From Paucimonas sp. (GTDB lineage: Bacteria > Pseudomonadota > Gammaproteobacteria > Pseudomonadales > Pseudomonadaceae), in NCBI GenBank assembly GCA_031253995.1, contig JAIRVG010000052.1:62001-126000 (forward strand): DNA of 64,000 bases, written 5' to 3'. The notes beneath the pieces are model-generated. The model was not told where the DNA came from, ran no database searches, and saw only the letters and a list, made by a program, of their open reading frames with translations. The translations under genes were made by a program, and so were the position numbers. Below, piece after piece: positions 16,625 to 25,149 of the stretch (position 1 is the first letter of the stretch; each line of letters begins with the position of its first letter).

Positions 16625-18123
16625 CAGAAGCGCTCCAGTTCCGGGAAGGGCAGTTTTCCCTGGTGGATATGCATCGAGCCGAACTCGGCGCAGCGGTGCA
16701 GGGTGGGAATGTTCTTGCCCGGATTGAGCAGGCCGGCGGGATCGAAGGCGTGCTTCACCGCGTGGAACAGGGTGATTTCCTCGCTGCTGAACTGGGCGCA
16801 CATCTGGTTGATCTTCTCCCGGCCGACGCCATGCTCGCCGGTGATGCTGCCGCCCACCGCCACGCACAGTTCGAGGATCCGCGCGCCGAGGGCTTCGGCG
16901 CGCTCCAGTTCGCCCGGCTGGTTGGCATCGAAGAGGATCAGCGGGTGCATGTTGCCGTCGCCGGCATGGAACACGTTGGCCACCCGCAGGCCGAACTCCC
17001 GCGACAGCTCCTCGATGCCGCGCAGCACCGCCGGCAGTTCGCGCCGGGGGATGGTGCCGTCCATGCAGTAGTAGTCCGGGGAAATCCGCCCGACCGCCGG
17101 GAAGGCATTCTTGCGTCCGGCCCAGAAACGCACGCGCTCGGCCTCGTCGCGGGCCAGGCGCACCTCGGTGGCGCCGGCGTGCTTCAGCACGGCCTCGACC
17201 CGCTCGCAGTCCTCGCGCACATCGGCCTCGACGCCGTCCAGCTCGCAGAGGAGCATGGCGGCGGCGTCCACCGGGTAGCCGGCGTGGATGAAGTCTTCGG
17301 CGGCGCGGATCGACAGGTTGTCCATCATCTCCAGGCCGCCGGGAATGATGCCGGCGCCGATGATATCGGCCACTGCGCGTCCGGCGGCTTCCACCGAGTC
17401 GAAGCTGGCCAGCAGCACCCGCGCCACCTGTGGCTTGGGCAGCAGCTTGACGGTGACCTCGGTGACGATGCCGAGCATGCCTTCGGAGCCGGTGAACAGG
17501 GCCAGCAGGTCGAAGCCCGGCGCGTCCAGGGCATCGCTGCCGAGGGTCAGGTGCTCGCCCTCGACGGTGAGGATGTCCACCCGCAGCAGGTTGTGCACGG
17601 TCAGGCCGTATTTCAGGCAGTGCACGCCACCGGCGTTCTCGGCGACATTGCCGCCGATGGAGCAGGCGATCTGCGACGAGGGATCGGGGGCGTAGTACAG
17701 GCCGTGGGGCGCCGCCGCCTGGGAGATCGCCAGGTTGCGCACGCCGGGCTGGACCCGGGCGAAGCGGCCCTGCGGGTTGATCTCGATGATCTGGTTGAAG
17801 CGCGCCATCACCAGCAGGATGCCTTTTTCCAGGGGCAGGGCGCCGCCGGACAGGCCGGTGCCGGCACCGCGGGCGACCACCGGGACCTGGTTGGCATGGC
17901 ACAGCCTGAGCAGGGTCTGCACCTGTTCGATGCGCTCCGGCAGGACCACCAGCAGCGGTACCACGCGGTAGGCGGAGAGGCCGTCGCACTCGTAGGGGCG
18001 CAGGTCTTCGGCGCGGTGGAGGATTTCCAGGTCGGGCAGGGCCTGGCGCAGTTGCGCCAGCACCTTGGCCTTGTCGACCGCAGGCAGCGCGCCATCGACG
18101 CGCTCGTCGTAGAGGATGTTCAT
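16624..18123 (-). CDS. glcD: Glycolate oxidase catalytic subunit GlcD
   Basis: This 499-aa FAD-linked oxidase oxidises glycolate (and often D-lactate) to glyoxylate. The FAD-binding region includes VVARGAGTGLSGGALP and CSIGGNVAENAGGVHCLKYGLT, and the C-terminal domain has GSITGEHGVGREK and LNPGKNIP. It is the first gene of glcDEFGB, reading away from glcC, with two GlcC-type operators in the 213-base divergent region. Confidence 0.95.
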   Translation of the reverse strand: MNILYDERVDGALPAVDKAKVLAQLRQALPDLEILHRAEDLRPYECDGLSAYRVVPLLVVLPERIEQVQTLLRLCHANQVPVVARGAGTGLSGGALPLEKGILLVMARFNQIIEINPQGRFARVQPGVRNLAISQAAAPHGLYYAPDPSSQIACSIGGNVAENAGGVHCLKYGLTVHNLLRVDILTVEGEHLTLGSDALDAPGFDLLALFTGSEGMLGIVTEVTVKLLPKPQVARVLLASFDSVEAAGRAVADIIGAGIIPGGLEMMDNLSIRAAEDFIHAGYPVDAAAMLLCELDGVEADVREDCERVEAVLKHAGATEVRLARDEAERVRFWAGRKNAFPAVGRISPDYYCMDGTIPRRELPAVLRGIEELSREFGLRVANVFHAGDGNMHPLILFDANQPGELERAEALGARILELCVAVGGSITGEHGVGREKINQMCAQFSSEEITLFHAVKHAFDPAGLLNPGKNIPTLHRCAEFGSMHIHQGKLPFPELERF

Positions 18124-18207
18124 CGGGCTCGGACGTCCGTTTCTTGTTGTTGGGCTGAACGCTGTCTAGACTGCGCGCGGGGTGGTGTGGCGTCGATAGG
18201 TGGGGGA

Positions 18208-18222
18208 AGTGGTCCTACCAGT
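18208..18222. promoter_or_regulatory. GlcC operator 1 (proximal to glcD)
   Basis: AGTGGTCCTACCAGT has the TGGTnnnACCA form bound by FadR-subfamily GntR regulators. It lies 85 bases upstream of glcD and differs by one base from the second site. Confidence 0.7.
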
Positions 18223-18305
18223 TTTTGCCGGGATTCATCGTCCAAGGTGGCTATACAGTGGATTTCGCCGATACACTCGGGGCACAAGTCAGCATCGATT
18301 TTCCA

Positions 18306-18320
18306 ACTGGTCCTACCAGT
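18306..18320. promoter_or_regulatory. GlcC operator 2 (proximal to glcC)
   Basis: ACTGGTCCTACCAGT is an inverted repeat with perfect 6-bp arms immediately before the glcC ribosome binding site. It is 98 bases centre to centre from the first site. Its position fits autoregulation. Confidence 0.75.
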
Positions 18321-18336
18321 CGAAAGGAGTGTTCCG

Positions 18337-19098
18337 ATGGGCGAAGCCAAGACCCAGATTGCCGACCAGGTGGCCGCGCGGATCGAGAAACTGATCGTCG
18401 ATGGCGTGCTCAAGGTCGGGCAGGCGTTGCCGTCGGAGCGGCGGCTGGTGGAAAAGCTCGGCTGTTCGCGCTCGGCCTTGCGCGAAGGGCTGCGGGTGCT
18501 GCGCGGGCGGGGCATCGTCGAGACCGAGCATGGGCGAGGCTCCTATGTCGCCGACCTGAACCGGGCCGAGGACGCCACACCGCTGATGCACCTGTTCAGC
18601 TCGCAGCCGCGGACCCTGTTCGACCTGCTGGAAGTGCGTGCGCTGCTGGAGGGTGAGTCGGCGCGCCTGGCGGCGTTGCGTGCCACCAATGTGGATCGCT
18701 TGCTGATCAAGCGCCGCTTTGACGAAATGGTGGCCTTCCATGAGGACCCGCAGGCCCAGGATGCCCGTGAGCAGGCGCGGCTGGATCACGCGTTTCACCG
18801 GGCGATCAGCGAGGCCTCGCACAACCCGGTGCTGGTGCATACGTTGCAGGGGCTCAATGAGCTGATGTTGAGCACGGTGTTCGCCTCGGTGAACAACCTG
18901 TATTGCCGTCCGGCGCAGAAACGCCAGATCGACCGGCAGCACAGCAAGCTGTATCACGCGGTGATGGAGCAGTTGCCGGAGCAGGCGCAGCGTGCGGCGC
19001 GGGAGCATATCCACAGCATTCGCGACAATCTGCGGGAGATCGAGCAGGAGGAGCAGCGGCTGGTGCGGGCGACGATGCGGTTGGAGGGGTGGGGGTAG
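18337..19098 (+). CDS. glcC: GntR/FadR-family regulator of glycolate genes
   Basis: This 253-aa regulator has an N-terminal winged helix (residues about 5-75: LPSERRLVEKLGCSRSALREGLRVL) and a C-terminal FCD effector domain with the metal-binding pattern DHAFHRAI and later His residues. Location and orientation match glcC, divergent from glcDEFGB; GlcC activates glycolate genes in response to glycolate in E. coli. AAGGAG is 7 bases before the ATG. Two operator-like palindromes lie in the divergent promoter region. The 241 bases after the stop hold an inverted repeat. Confidence 0.9.
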   Translation: MGEAKTQIADQVAARIEKLIVDGVLKVGQALPSERRLVEKLGCSRSALREGLRVLRGRGIVETEHGRGSYVADLNRAEDATPLMHLFSSQPRTLFDLLEVRALLEGESARLAALRATNVDRLLIKRRFDEMVAFHEDPQAQDAREQARLDHAFHRAISEASHNPVLVHTLQGLNELMLSTVFASVNNLYCRPAQKRQIDRQHSKLYHAVMEQLPEQAQRAAREHIHSIRDNLREIEQEEQRLVRATMRLEGWG

Positions 19099-19150
19099 CT
19101 TCCCAAGGCTGATGGAGATCCTTGTGGGTTTGTCGTGATAATCGACCTTG

Positions 19151-19302
19151 CGCTGACGGTAGGAGTTGGCTTGCCTGCGAAGGCCTGCGCAGCGGGCCCG
19201 GTTCCCGATCCAAAGCCGGAAGAACGCGATTGGCCTGGCTGTAGATCTGGAACCTGGACCGCTTTGCGGTCCTTCGCAGGCAAGCCAGCTCTTACGTCAG
19301 CG
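19151..19302. repeat. Inverted repeat pair with 32-33 nt arms
   Basis: The left arm (19151-19183) and right arm (19271-19302) are inverted copies sharing CGCTGACG, GGCTTGCCTGCGAAGG and most intervening bases. The roughly 88-base spacer includes a GGACCGC-TTT-GCGGTCC hairpin. It lies between convergent glcC and the porin gene, as REP/BIME elements do. Confidence 0.7.
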
Positions 19303-19339
19303 TAGAGCCTTTGTGTCACAAGGAGGCCCAGAAGCGGTT

Positions 19340-20629
19340 TCAGAAGCTCACTTCGTAACTGACGATGACCCGATTCTCATCCACCCCATCCTGCAGACTC
19401 GACCGCGCCGTGGCATTGCGCCAACGCAGCCCGAGGTTCTTCAGCGGCCCGCTTTGCACCACGTAAGCCAGGTCGGTGGTCCGCTCCCACTCATGCCCGT
19501 CCTCGCCCGCCGCCCGCAACAGCGCGGCCTTGCGCGTGGAAACACGGGCGACATCCACCTGGTCGCCCTTCACATAGCGCAAGGTAAAGGTCAGTCCCGG
19601 AATCCCCAGCGCTGCGAAGTCATAGTCGTACCGCGCATGCCAGGCCCGTTCGTCCTGCAGGGAGAAGGTGTAGGCCTGCTGTTCGCTGAACAGGTAGGTG
19701 TCGGTGCCGCCGAGGTAGGCATAGGCCGTGTCGCCGGAAACCTTCTGGTAACCCCCGCTGACCCGGTGCCCGCCCAACTGGTAGCCGAAATTGCTGCTGA
19801 TCACCCGGTTGTCCACCTCGCCGATCCGCGCCGCGCCGGACTCCCGCGCGGTGAAATGGCGGATCTCGCTGAAGGCCTTGCCCGGCCCCAGCGGCACGGC
19901 GTACTTCACCCCGAGGTAGGTACGTCGGTAGAAGTCCTCCAGGTCGCTGGCATGGGCGCTGAGGGTCAGGTCGGCGAGCGGCTGCCAGTCGACGCCGCCA
20001 TAACGGTAGCTGTCGCTGTGCACGGCGGTGGACCAGCTGCCGACCTGGGCCATGGTGCCCAGGTCCTCGGAGTCCGCCGAGTCGCGCTGCTTGACCTTGT
20101 CGACCCGGCCGAAATGGACGGTGACATTCCCCAGGTCGCGGGAGGTCAGTTGCCCGCCTTCGAAGTACTGCGGCAGCAGCCGGCTGTTGTTCGAGGCCAG
20201 CAGCGGCAGCACCGGGTTGAGCCCGCCATAGCGCAGTTCGGTCTTGCCGATACGCAGCTTGGCGGTGAGCAGGGCCTTGGCGTAATCGTCCTCGGCGCGA
20301 TTGTCGGCATTGCGCGGCAGCAGGCCGGTGCCGGAACGGTCCGGGCTTGAATCCAGCTTCACCCCGAGCATGCCCACGGCATCCAGGCCCAAGCCCACCA
20401 GGCCCGGGGTAAAGCCCGACTGCCAGTTGAGGATGAAGCCCTGGGCCCATTCCTCGCGTTTCGACTGGCTGGGAAAACCATCGCGAAAATCCCGGCTGAA
20501 GTAGAAGTTGCGCAGTTCCAGCTTGCCCTTGCCATCGTCGATGAAGTCGGCCGAGGCACCGGCCGTGAACATGGCGCAGCCGAGCCCCGCGCCCATGGCG
20601 CAGGCCAGGCGATAGGTAGTTCTTGTCAT
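19340..20629 (-). CDS. OprD-family outer-membrane porin
   Basis: This 429-aa protein has an N-terminal signal peptide (about 28 residues ending in GASA) and the OprD-family pattern: an early FIDDGKGKLELRNFYFSRD, many alternating amphipathic beta strands, and a C-terminal Phe (YEVSF). OprD porins admit amino acids or small carboxylates. It is the last gene of a run with an ACS-type MFS carrier and CoA-pathway enzymes, so it probably admits the same substrate. The ATG at 20629 is chosen because the signal peptide begins there and AGGTAAG lies upstream. It starts 23 bases after the MFS gene. Confidence 0.85.
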   Translation of the reverse strand: MTRTTYRLACAMGAGLGCAMFTAGASADFIDDGKGKLELRNFYFSRDFRDGFPSQSKREEWAQGFILNWQSGFTPGLVGLGLDAVGMLGVKLDSSPDRSGTGLLPRNADNRAEDDYAKALLTAKLRIGKTELRYGGLNPVLPLLASNNSRLLPQYFEGGQLTSRDLGNVTVHFGRVDKVKQRDSADSEDLGTMAQVGSWSTAVHSDSYRYGGVDWQPLADLTLSAHASDLEDFYRRTYLGVKYAVPLGPGKAFSEIRHFTARESGAARIGEVDNRVISSNFGYQLGGHRVSGGYQKVSGDTAYAYLGGTDTYLFSEQQAYTFSLQDERAWHARYDYDFAALGIPGLTFTLRYVKGDQVDVARVSTRKAALLRAAGEDGHEWERTTDLAYVVQSGPLKNLGLRWRNATARSSLQDGVDENRVIVSYEVSF

Positions 20630-20652
20630 TGTTCTTACCTGTGGGGTGGGGC

Positions 20653-21975
20653 TCAGGCTTTCGCCGGGTTCTTCACGAAGAGTGCGATGAGCAGCACGCT
20701 GAGCAGAATCAGCGGGACGATGGCGAGCATGCCCATGTAACTGACACCGGTAAGGTCGTTGACGAAGCCGACCATGGCCGGGGAGACGATGCCGCTCAGC
20801 TGTCCTAGGGAGTTGATCGCCGCGGTACCGGTGGCGATGCCGAGCCCGGAGAAGGTGGACTGGGGAATGGTCCAGAACACCGGGATGGCGATGAAGGTGC
20901 CGGCGGTGGCGAGCACCAGGGCCAGCATCAGTGCCAGCGGATTGCCCGAGAAACTGCAGGCGAGGATATAGCCCAGGGCCGAGGCGACCATGCACCAGAG
21001 CAGGTAGCTCTTGCGATCACCGGTGCGGTCGGAGCGCCGGGTGACCACCAGCATGCCGATGCAGGCGACGATGTACGGCGAAGCACTGAGCAGGCCGACG
21101 GTGAGCAGGTCGTGCACGCCGGACATCTGGATCAGGTTGGGCATCCAGAAATTCAGGCCGTAGCTGGCGCTCTTGATCACGAAGTAGATCAGCGCGAACA
21201 CCGCCACCTCCCGGGTCAGCAGCACCCGCCACAGCGCGCCGTGATTGCTGTCGCCACCTTTGCGGTCGGCCTGCAGGTTGTCCTTGAGCTGCTGCTTTTC
21301 TTCATCGCTGAGCCAGCGTGCCGAATCGATGTCCTTGTCCAGCTTCCACAGCACCGCGATGCCGAGCAGTACGCAGGGCAGGCCGGAGAGCAGGAACAGC
21401 CAGTGCCAGCCGGCCAGGCCCAGCAGCCCGTCCATCCGGCCAAGGATCAGCCCGGCGGCCGGGGAGCCCACCGCGCCAGCCAGGGGCACGGCGAGGAACC
21501 ACAGGCCGTTGATCCGCGCCAGGTAACGCTTGGGGAACCAGCAGGCCAGGTAGAACAGGATCGCCGGGCCGAAGCCGGCTTCCATCACGCCGATCAGAAA
21601 GCGCAGGAAGTACAGGGTGTACTGGGTGTAGGCGAACACCAGGGCGGCGGTGGCCAGGCCCCAGGACACCATGATCCGGCAGATCCACGCCGGCGCGCCG
21701 TACTTCTTCAGGCCCCAGCTGCTGGGCACTTCGAACAGCACGTAGCCGATGAAGAACATGCTCGCGGCCAGGCCGTAGGCGGCGTCGCTCAGGCCCAGCT
21801 CGGCCTGCATCTGGGTCTTGGCGAAGCTGATGTTGATGCGGTCGAAATAGGAAAACAGGAAGCAGATGATCGCCAGCGGCATGATCCGCCAGGCGACGCG
21901 GCGGTACAGCAGCAGTTCGTTGACACGGGCAGCAGGGGCGTGGTCGATGTCCAGCGCCGTCGAGGACGTGGTCAT
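20653..21975 (-). CDS. MFS transporter, anion:cation symporter (ACS) family
   Basis: This 440-aa inner-membrane carrier has about 12 hydrophobic segments and ACS-family features: RRVAWRIMPLAIICFLFSYFDRINISFAK in the first helix, the FLIGVMEAGFGPAI segment, and ARINGLWFLAVPLAG. ACS members import carboxylates such as tartrate, hexuronates, phthalate or 4-hydroxyphenylacetate. GGAG 6 bases before the ATG at 21975 decides the start. It is downstream of CoA-transferase and lyase genes and probably imports their substrate by proton symport. Confidence 0.9.
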   Translation of the reverse strand: MTTSSTALDIDHAPAARVNELLLYRRVAWRIMPLAIICFLFSYFDRINISFAKTQMQAELGLSDAAYGLAASMFFIGYVLFEVPSSWGLKKYGAPAWICRIMVSWGLATAALVFAYTQYTLYFLRFLIGVMEAGFGPAILFYLACWFPKRYLARINGLWFLAVPLAGAVGSPAAGLILGRMDGLLGLAGWHWLFLLSGLPCVLLGIAVLWKLDKDIDSARWLSDEEKQQLKDNLQADRKGGDSNHGALWRVLLTREVAVFALIYFVIKSASYGLNFWMPNLIQMSGVHDLLTVGLLSASPYIVACIGMLVVTRRSDRTGDRKSYLLWCMVASALGYILACSFSGNPLALMLALVLATAGTFIAIPVFWTIPQSTFSGLGIATGTAAINSLGQLSGIVSPAMVGFVNDLTGVSYMGMLAIVPLILLSVLLIALFVKNPAKA

Positions 21976-22038
21976 GGTGTTCTCCATTGTTGTAATTGTG
22001 CGGAGAGTGGCCGCCATCGTGGGCGGCAATGTAGTGGA

Positions 22039-22563
22039 TCAGGCGATGCGGATCAGGGTGCGCTTGTGCACTCGGGCACGCGCCACATAGTCGCCGGCAT
22101 TGCGCTGGAAGGCCTGGATGGTAGCCTCGTCCAGTTCTCGTACCACCTTGGCCGGCACGCCGAGGATCAGCGAGTTGTCCGGGTACACCTTGCCTTCCGG
22201 GACCAGCGAGCCGGCGCCGACCAGGCAGTTGCGGCCGATCACCGCGCCATTGAGGATCACCGACTGGATGCCGATCAGGCTGCCGTCACCGATCTGGCAA
22301 CCGTGCAGCATCACCTGGTGGCCGATGGTCACGTCGTTGCCTACCCGCAGCGGGTGGCCGGGATCGGTGTGCAGCACCGCGCCTTCCTGGACATTGCTGC
22401 CGGCGCCGATCTCGATCAGCTCGTTGTCGCCGCGCAGCACCGCCTGGGGCCAGACACTGGCGCCCTGGCCCAGGGCCACCTTGCCGATCACCGTGGCATC
22501 CTCGGCCACGTAGACATCGTCGTGCAGTTCCGGCCGCTGGCCGTCGTATTCGTAGATCGCCAT
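22039..22563 (-). CDS. Gamma-carbonic-anhydrase-like hexapeptide-repeat protein
   Basis: This 174-aa left-handed beta-helix protein has hexapeptide repeats throughout and His residues at metal-ligand-like positions (VLHTD, TIGHQVMLHGC). It matches the YrdA/CaiE/PaaY group. PaaY is a thioesterase in phenylacetate catabolism and CaiE sits in the carnitine CoA pathway, so a housekeeping thioesterase role beside a CoA-transferase is plausible. Others in the family are carbonic-anhydrase-like without demonstrated activity. It lies 18 bases after the CaiB-type gene. Confidence 0.8.
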   Translation of the reverse strand: MAIYEYDGQRPELHDDVYVAEDATVIGKVALGQGASVWPQAVLRGDNELIEIGAGSNVQEGAVLHTDPGHPLRVGNDVTIGHQVMLHGCQIGDGSLIGIQSVILNGAVIGRNCLVGAGSLVPEGKVYPDNSLILGVPAKVVRELDEATIQAFQRNAGDYVARARVHKRTLIRIA

Positions 22564-22581
22564 GTTCGTGTTCTCTTGTTC

Positions 22582-23766
22582 TTATTGATCGGTGCGCAGC
22601 ACGCCGGCCTCGCGCAGGCGGGCGATCTCGGCGTCGTCGTAGCCGAGGCCACGCATCACCGCCAGGGTGTCCTCGCCGATGCGCGCGATCGGCCGGCGTG
22701 GCGCCAGGCGCTCGCCGTCGAGGGAGAAGGGCAGCAGCGGCATCTCGGTATGGCTGCCGTCCTCCAGTTCGAGGCGGGCCAGGCCGCCGCTGTGGATCAG
22801 GTGCTCGTCGTCGAACAGCTCTTCCGGGCGGCGGATCGGGGCGAAGGGAATGCCGTTGGCTTCCAGGCGCGACGCCAGTTCGCCCGCGTCGAGGGTGGCG
22901 AAGATCTCCGCCAGGTGCGCCAGCAGGCGCGGGCGTTGCAGGACCCGGTCGTTGTTGCTGGCCAGGGTCGGATCGTTCATCAGGTCCTCCTGGCCGAGCA
23001 GGGTGCACAGGGTGCGCCATTGGCCGTCGCCGGTGGCGGCGACGAACATCTGCTCGCCGCCGGCGAAGACGAACACGTCGTAGATGGCCCAGGCGCTGAT
23101 GCGGTTGGGCATCGGCGCCGCCGCCTCGCCGGTGACCACGTACTGCTGCATGTGCTGGGCAGCCAGCAGCACGCAGTTCTCGTACAGCGCGCTCTGCACC
23201 TCGCGGCCCTGGCCGCTGCGCTGGCGTTCGTAGAGCGCGGCGAGCACGGCGATGGCGCCGAACATGCCGCCCATGATGTCGTTGACCGAGCTGCCGGCAC
23301 GCAGCGGCCGGCCCACCGGACCTGTCATGTAGGCCAGGCCGGCCATCATCTGCACCACTTCATCGAGGGCCAGGCGCTTGTCGTAGGGGCCGGCGAGAAA
23401 GCCCTTGTGGGTGGCGTAGATCAGGCGCGGGTTGCGTTGCTTGAGCGCCGCGTAGCCGAAGCCGAGGGCGTCCATGCGCCCCGGCTTGAAGTTCTCGATG
23501 AACACGTCGGCGCCGTCCAGCAGCTTGAGCACCGCGTCGCGGCCTTCGGGGGTCTCGACGTCCAGTGACAGGCTCTGCTTGTTGCGGTTGAAGGTGCGGA
23601 AAAAGCCGGCACCGGCACCGAGCAGGCGGCGGGTGCCGTCGCCCTTGAGCGGTTCGACCTTGATCACTTCGGCGCCGAGGTCGGCGAGGATCATGCCGCA
23701 GGTCGGGCCCATGACCATATGGGACATTTCCACGACGCGTACGCCGTCGAGTGGCAACTGCTGCAT
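22582..23766 (-). CDS. CaiB/BaiF-family (class III) CoA-transferase
   Basis: This 394-aa protein is a family III CoA-transferase that would move CoA from a donor such as succinyl-CoA to a carboxylic acid. The start (LPLDGVRVVEMSHMVMGPTCGMILADLGAEVIKVEP) is characteristic, and the catalytic Asp is probably Asp163 in SSVNDIMGG. The ATG at 23766 is preferred over 23772 because AGGAG is 7 bases from it. The preceding lyase gene ends at 23769, so the two genes are tightly coupled. The pair suggests CoA activation of a hydroxydicarboxylate followed by aldol cleavage. Confidence 0.88.
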   Translation of the reverse strand: MQQLPLDGVRVVEMSHMVMGPTCGMILADLGAEVIKVEPLKGDGTRRLLGAGAGFFRTFNRNKQSLSLDVETPEGRDAVLKLLDGADVFIENFKPGRMDALGFGYAALKQRNPRLIYATHKGFLAGPYDKRLALDEVVQMMAGLAYMTGPVGRPLRAGSSVNDIMGGMFGAIAVLAALYERQRSGQGREVQSALYENCVLLAAQHMQQYVVTGEAAAPMPNRISAWAIYDVFVFAGGEQMFVAATGDGQWRTLCTLLGQEDLMNDPTLASNNDRVLQRPRLLAHLAEIFATLDAGELASRLEANGIPFAPIRRPEELFDDEHLIHSGGLARLELEDGSHTEMPLLPFSLDGERLAPRRPIARIGEDTLAVMRGLGYDDAEIARLREAGVLRTDQ

Positions 23767-23768
23767 GT

Positions 23769-24695
23769 TCATTCTCCTGGTGCGCTGAAGTTCTTCGGCA
23801 GGCCGGCGCGGGCGATATGGCCGTACAGCGGCTCGCCGGGCAGGGCGCTGGCCAACAGTTCGCGCGAGGCGATCAGGCGTGGCAGGTCGATGCCGGTGGT
23901 GTAGCCCATGCTTTGCAGCATGAACACCAGGTCTTCGGTCACGGTGTTGCCGGAGGCGCCGGGGGCGAAGGGGCAGCCGCCGAGGCCGGCGAGGGACGAA
24001 TCCAGCTCGCGGATGCCGTGCTGCACTGCCACCAGGCTGTTGACCAGGGCCAGGCCGCGGGTGTCGTGGAAGTGCGCGGCGTGCAGTTTCGCCCCGGCGA
24101 TCTCGCGGACCGCGTCGAGGGTGGCGCCGACCTGGCCGGGGGTGGCGTAGCCGGTGGTGTCGCCGAGGGAAATCTGCTCGCAACCGGTTTCCAGCACGCG
24201 GCGGACCAGGGTGCAGAGGTCGGCCAGGGGCACGTCGCCCTGGCGGGTGCAGCCGAAGGCGGTGGACATGCCAGCGACCATGATCACTTCATGGCGGCCG
24301 CTGCTGCTGCGCAGGTCGCACATGCGGGCGAACTCCTCGACCATCTCTTCCGGCGAGCGGCGCACATTGGCCTGGCTGTGGGCGGCGCTGACCGAGATCG
24401 GCGCGACGATGCGCTGGGCGCCGGAGGCCAGGGCGTTTTCCGCGCCGCGCAGGTTGGGTGCCAGCACGCTGACCTGCAGGTCCGGGTAGGTGAGGGCGTG
24501 GGCGACCACCTCGGCGGCGTCGGCCATTTGTGGCAGCAGGCGTGCCGGGACGAAGGACGCGACCTCCATGTGGCGCACGCCGGCGGCGTAGGCCTGGTCG
24601 ATCCAGCGCTTCTTGGCGTCGGTCGGCATGATGCTCTGCAGGCTTTGCAGACCGTCGCGCATGCCGACTTCGTTGATGGTTATTGTTGTTGTCAT
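23769..24695 (-). CDS. Hydroxymethylglutaryl-CoA lyase-family protein
   Basis: This 308-aa TIM-barrel enzyme of the HMG-CoA lyase family cleaves a 3-hydroxyacyl-CoA by retro-aldol reaction. Features are NEVGMRDGLQS with metal-binding Asp14 and catalytic Arg13, the metal-binding HFHDTRG, and the cysteine loop GGCPFAPGASGN. HMG-CoA lyase gives acetyl-CoA plus acetoacetate; related enzymes cleave citramalyl-CoA-like compounds. No leucine-catabolism genes (liu/mcc) are adjacent, so here it more likely acts on an acid taken up and activated by the CaiB-type transferase. It is the first gene of the operon reading toward the porin. Confidence 0.85.
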   Translation of the reverse strand: MTTTITINEVGMRDGLQSLQSIMPTDAKKRWIDQAYAAGVRHMEVASFVPARLLPQMADAAEVVAHALTYPDLQVSVLAPNLRGAENALASGAQRIVAPISVSAAHSQANVRRSPEEMVEEFARMCDLRSSSGRHEVIMVAGMSTAFGCTRQGDVPLADLCTLVRRVLETGCEQISLGDTTGYATPGQVGATLDAVREIAGAKLHAAHFHDTRGLALVNSLVAVQHGIRELDSSLAGLGGCPFAPGASGNTVTEDLVFMLQSMGYTTGIDLPRLIASRELLASALPGEPLYGHIARAGLPKNFSAPGE

Positions 24696-24776
24696 GGGCT
24701 CTCTCGCGGGGCGTTGCGGTTGTGTGACTAAGGTAGGCAGCGAGGGGACGGGGGAAAAGACGTCTTTGGCGGGGGT

Positions 24777-24809
24777 ATCCATCGTGGATGACGATGGATG
24801 GCGATGGAT
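24777..24809. promoter_or_regulatory. Candidate LysR-type operator upstream of the lyase operon
   Basis: ATCCATCG and CGATGGAT arms (24777-24784 and 24792-24799) form a perfect 8-bp inverted repeat with a 7-base spacer. A third CGATGGAT follows at 24802-24809. It is 82 bases upstream of the lyase start, a common spacing for LysR activators. Confidence 0.45.
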
Positions 24810-24878
24810 GGCTTGGAGGGGCTGTGGATCTCAACGGAAACGCGTCAGGGTCGCCAGGTGCATGCCTTGAGAGGTGCA

Positions 24879-25149
24879 GCGCCCTCCAGATCGAGCGCCG
24901 CCCGCGCGGCGCATCGCGAGCAAGCACGCTCCCACATTTGTTGCAACGTACCTATGCCTGACAGGCCATGGTTGACCGCCTTGGATGTACGACACGATAT
25001 CGAGTCGATCCGAACAGCGTCCCCGCGATAGATCGCCGAGCACTAAGGGCTGGCAACCCAAATCCCACAGGCCATGGCACGTTGCAACAAATGTGGGAGC
25101 TAGCTTGCTCGCGATGCGCCGCGCGGGCGGCGCTCGATCTCAAGGGCGC
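24879..25149. repeat. 71-nt inverted repeat pair (REP/BIME-like) in a 500-base gene-free stretch
   Basis: The left arm (24879-24949) and right arm (25079-25149) are inverted copies with only a few differences. They include GAGCGCCGCCCGCG, GCATCGCGAGCAAGC and CTCCCACATTTGTTGCAACG. The outer parts carry the TGTGGGAGC...GCTTGCTCGCGAT pattern common in Pseudomonas REP elements. The 129-base spacer has no gene I can support. The whole gap between the lyase start and the LysR stop (24696-25195) otherwise holds only the 24777 operator candidate. Confidence 0.8.

Noticed and set aside
15572..17989. Apparent 805-codon minus-strand frame that would fuse extra sequence to GlcE
   Set aside because: The upstream part is an out-of-frame reading of glcD. 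The real GlcE begins at the ATG at 16624, coupled to the glcD stop.
21112..23568. Open frame of 818 codons on the plus strand
   Set aside because: It is antisense to the MFS, hexapeptide and CoA-transferase genes; no motif is visible.
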